Positions 62,274 through 64,000 of a DNA stretch of 64,000 nt are shown here, piece by piece (the first letter of the stretch is position 1; the number at the start of each line of letters is the position of its first letter). The position numbers were made by a program, and so were the translations under genes. The notes under the pieces are model-generated. The model had not been told where the DNA came from. It ran no database searches and saw nothing but the letters and a program-made list of their open reading frames with translations. The DNA is from SAR116 cluster bacterium (lineage in GTDB: Bacteria > Pseudomonadota > Alphaproteobacteria > Puniceispirillales > Puniceispirillaceae): contig SHBD01000003.1 of assembly GCA_004212735.1 (NCBI GenBank), positions 124,001-188,000 of the forward strand, read 5' to 3'.

Positions 62274-62593
62274 GACACGTGGCAAAAAACAGATTCCTTG
62301 CGTAAATAATTGTTCATATGATAGCGCTAATAACATTAGGCATGCCTAACTCTAAAAGCAATGTCTTAAGTTTGCCTTTTTCCAATCACCACTCACGTCT
62401 TGCGCTTGATATCATTTTCTGAAACCAATTTATTGTACCGATGCAGAAAAGAAAAAATAATAAATATAATAAAAACAACAAATTGATGTAATTTTATAGA
62501 AAAATGAAAAATAATTTTAAAAAAATTTACAAAATAGATGAAATTGTCCATGATCCGAAAGTTACATTTATGCGTGTTTGCAAAGGGCAGACT
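62274..62593. other. 320-base regulatory gap between divergent sitA and bhcA
   Basis: The sitA side holds the predicted promoter and palindrome described separately. The bhcA side (62400-62590) is strongly A/T-rich with many A runs, and I see no gene, hairpin terminator or clear hexamer pair. An in-frame ATG at 62570 is a possible alternative bhcA start. Confidence 0.5.
62333..62361 (-). promoter_or_regulatory. Predicted sitA promoter with DtxR/MntR-like operator
   Basis: On the minus strand TTGCTT (62361-62356) and TAATGT (62338-62333) are 17 bases apart. The perfect palindrome TTAGGCATGCCTAA (62336-62349) covers the spacer and the edge of the -10. Its TTAGG/CCTAA half-sites resemble those of DtxR/MntR metal repressors, so metal-bound repressor would block RNA polymerase. 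Confidence 0.6.
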
Positions 62594-63784
62594 ATGTTTG
62601 ATCAAAATCCGTTATTCATTCCCGGACCAACGAACATCCCTGACCGGTTGCGGCAGGCGATGGACGTTCAGACAAGAGACCACCGGTCACCTGATTTTGT
62701 TGATTTGATGGTGCCGGTTCAAACAGGTGTGAAGGAGGTTTTTGGCACAGAGAGCGCCCGCATATTGTTTTTTCCGGCAAGTGGCACTGGTGGGTGGGAA
62801 GCAGCCATAGCCAATACGTTGAGTGCTGGAGATAAGGTTCTGATGGCACGCAACGGTGTTTTCAGTCACCGATGGATAGATCTGTGCCAACGTCATGGAC
62901 TGGAGGTTCAGGTGATCGAGTGCATCTGGGGAAATGGTGTCCCAGCTGACAGGATCGAGGCAGCGCTGGCAGCTGATGTTGAAAAGCAGATCAAGGCAGT
63001 ACTGATCACACACAATGAGACAGCCACCGGTGTGCGCTCTGACATTGCCGCCATTCGCGGCGCGCTGGATAACGCTTCGCACCCGGCATTGTTGTTTGTC
63101 GATTGTGTCAGCTCGCTTGCCTCAATGCCGTTCTTGATGGATGCCTGGGGCGTTGATATCGCTGTTGCAGGGTCTCAGAAGGGTTTTATGCTTGCCACCG
63201 GGATGGCGATCCTCGCGGTCAGCGAAAAGGCACTCGACGCGATGGAGCAGGCGAGATTGCCGCGCACGTTTTTTGATTTCAAAGACATGATCAAGGCAAA
63301 TGATGCAGGGTGCTACCCCTACACACCGCCGATGAATTTGATCACGGGGCTTCAGGAAAGTCTCAAGATGCTGGGTGAGGAGGGATTGGACAATGTCTAT
63401 GCAAGACATTTCCGTCTCGCAGAGGGTGTTCGCCGCGCGGTGGCGGCCTGGGGTCTTGAATTGGTGGCATCGTCACCGGATTTGTATTCAGACACGGTAA
63501 GCGCCATTATGACGCCGCGGGGGTTTGACAGTAACCTGCTGACGCAGCATGCGTTCTCCGGGTATGGGGTTTCATTTGGAGTCGGACTTGGAGAGTTGAA
63601 TGGCAAGGTATTCCGCATCGGCCACCTTGGTAGTTTGACTGATGTTATGGTCCTCTCTGGCCTTGCGACCATTGAAATGGCAATGGCTGACCTTGATTAT
63701 CCCGTTGAATTGGGATGTGGGGTCGCCGCTGCGCAGAGCTATTTCCGGCAGAGCCGGATTGGTGCTGACAGACTGGCTGCGTAA
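62594..63784 (+). CDS. bhcA: Aspartate-glyoxylate aminotransferase of the beta-hydroxyaspartate cycle
   Basis: A 396-residue class V PLP enzyme. Its start FIPGPTNIPDRLRQAMD, then FFPASGTGGWEAAIANTLS, ITHNETATGVRSD and the Schiff-base Lys in GSQKGFMLATGMA follow the alanine/serine-glyoxylate aminotransferase family. BhcA makes glycine from glyoxylate with aspartate as donor. The identification rests on the next gene, a hydroxyaspartate dehydratase-like enzyme, since the family alone also includes serine-glyoxylate aminotransferase. The ATG at 62594 has AAGGG six bases upstream. Confidence 0.82.
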   Translation: MFDQNPLFIPGPTNIPDRLRQAMDVQTRDHRSPDFVDLMVPVQTGVKEVFGTESARILFFPASGTGGWEAAIANTLSAGDKVLMARNGVFSHRWIDLCQRHGLEVQVIECIWGNGVPADRIEAALAADVEKQIKAVLITHNETATGVRSDIAAIRGALDNASHPALLFVDCVSSLASMPFLMDAWGVDIAVAGSQKGFMLATGMAILAVSEKALDAMEQARLPRTFFDFKDMIKANDAGCYPYTPPMNLITGLQESLKMLGEEGLDNVYARHFRLAEGVRRAVAAWGLELVASSPDLYSDTVSAIMTPRGFDSNLLTQHAFSGYGVSFGVGLGELNGKVFRIGHLGSLTDVMVLSGLATIEMAMADLDYPVELGCGVAAAQSYFRQSRIGADRLAA

Positions 63785-63796
63785 GGAAAGGGGTAC

Positions 63797-64000
63797 GTGA
63801 CGGTGACAGAGCATATGACAGCAGCCGACCTGACCGTGGATGACATGCGGCGGGCGCGTGAAAGGATCAGGGATCACACCCACTATACACCTGTTTTAAC
63901 ATCCAGCTTTCTGAATGAAATGACCGGCGCTGAACTGTTTTTCAAATGCGAAAATTTTCAAAAGGCTGGTGCTTTTAAAGTGCGTGGTGCCACAAATGCT
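63797..64000 (+). CDS. bhcB: Beta-hydroxyaspartate dehydratase (5' part)
   Basis: The first 68 codons of a fold-type II PLP enzyme run off the right edge. The start includes LTVDDMRRARERIRDHTHYTPVLTSSFLNE, followed by FFKCENFQKAGAFKVRGATNA, which holds the PLP lysine of the threonine dehydratase/serine racemase family. Beside bhcA it is most likely BhcB, which makes iminosuccinate from beta-hydroxyaspartate. AAGGAAAGGGG precedes the GTG at 63797; a GTG at 63803 is an alternative. Threonine dehydratase is possible. Confidence 0.78.
   Translation, partial: MTVTEHMTAADLTVDDMRRARERIRDHTHYTPVLTSSFLNEMTGAELFFKCENFQKAGAFKVRGATNA

Noticed and set aside
1-64000. Mobile elements, CRISPR arrays, tRNA or rRNA genes
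   Set aside because: No transposase or integrase, regularly spaced repeats, tRNA-like arms or rRNA segments were recognised on either strand by reading; a covariance-model scan was not possible.

Overview
This 64 kb window looks like chromosome from a marine surface-water alphaproteobacterium, most like the SAR116 (Puniceispirillum-type) group. That placement is an inference from gene content: a tripartite tricarboxylate (TTT) transporter beside sulfoacetate genes, the start of a beta-hydroxyaspartate cycle operon, polyamine catabolism, paired photolyases and many solute transporters. No 16S rRNA or marker tree is available here. Genes are densely packed, mostly on the plus strand, with frequent start/stop overlaps. 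I see no rRNA, tRNA, CRISPR array, transposase or integrase.

Layout. 1-8,662: a left-edge Rieske oxygenase (partial), an MFS transporter and a polyamine-catabolic group (agmatinase, gamma-glutamylputrescine oxidase, polyamine aminotransferase, glutamylpolyamine synthetase), followed by pyrC. 8,659-10,310: an EamA transporter and a GST-like protein. 10,311-15,052: a visibly A/T-richer block with a polar amino acid-type ABC transporter, its ATPase on the opposite strand, and a DUF6282-type metal hydrolase. 15,232-26,410: mostly housekeeping or stress genes, namely an FAH-family enzyme, two overlapping photolyases, a DUF3833 lipoprotein, a chalcone isomerase-like protein, IspZ-like protein, SDR, uracil-DNA glycosylase, azoreductase with divergent LysR, and a VOC protein. 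A compact three-hairpin RNA candidate lies at 25,930-26,011. 26,504-31,524: a persulfide dioxygenase-rhodanese fusion, two FAD amino acid/amine oxidoreductases, a PhzF protein and a DUF2306 protein.

31,526-38,651 reads as a sulfoacetate module: TTT transporter (binding protein, TctB, TctA), CoA-acylating sulfoacetaldehyde dehydrogenase, sulfoacetate-CoA ligase and a TauE-type exporter. Xsc, which would release sulfite, is not in the window. 38,665-40,636 holds a BetI-like TetR regulator with a strong operator-like inverted repeat, and a fatty acid desaturase.

40,687-57,622 is a large catabolic locus for an unidentified substrate: 13 genes (dehydrogenases, TIM-barrel isomerases, a LacI regulator, a 2-keto-4-pentenoate hydratase-like enzyme, a type II dehydroquinase, acyl-CoA dehydrogenase, CoA-transferase, MaoC hydratase) followed by a five-gene branched-chain amino acid-type ABC transporter. 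Two near-identical palindromes (TGATG-N6-CATCA), one in the enzyme operon and one before the transporter, suggest one LacI-type regulon. Just downstream is what appears to be a decayed 3-dehydroshikimate dehydratase (QuiC1 type), which with the dehydroquinase hints at a quinate/shikimate-like ancestry.

58,786-62,273 (minus) is a SitABCD/MntABCD metal transporter with a DtxR/MntR-like palindrome in its predicted promoter. 62,594 to the right edge starts bhcA-bhcB of the beta-hydroxyaspartate cycle for glyoxylate assimilation.
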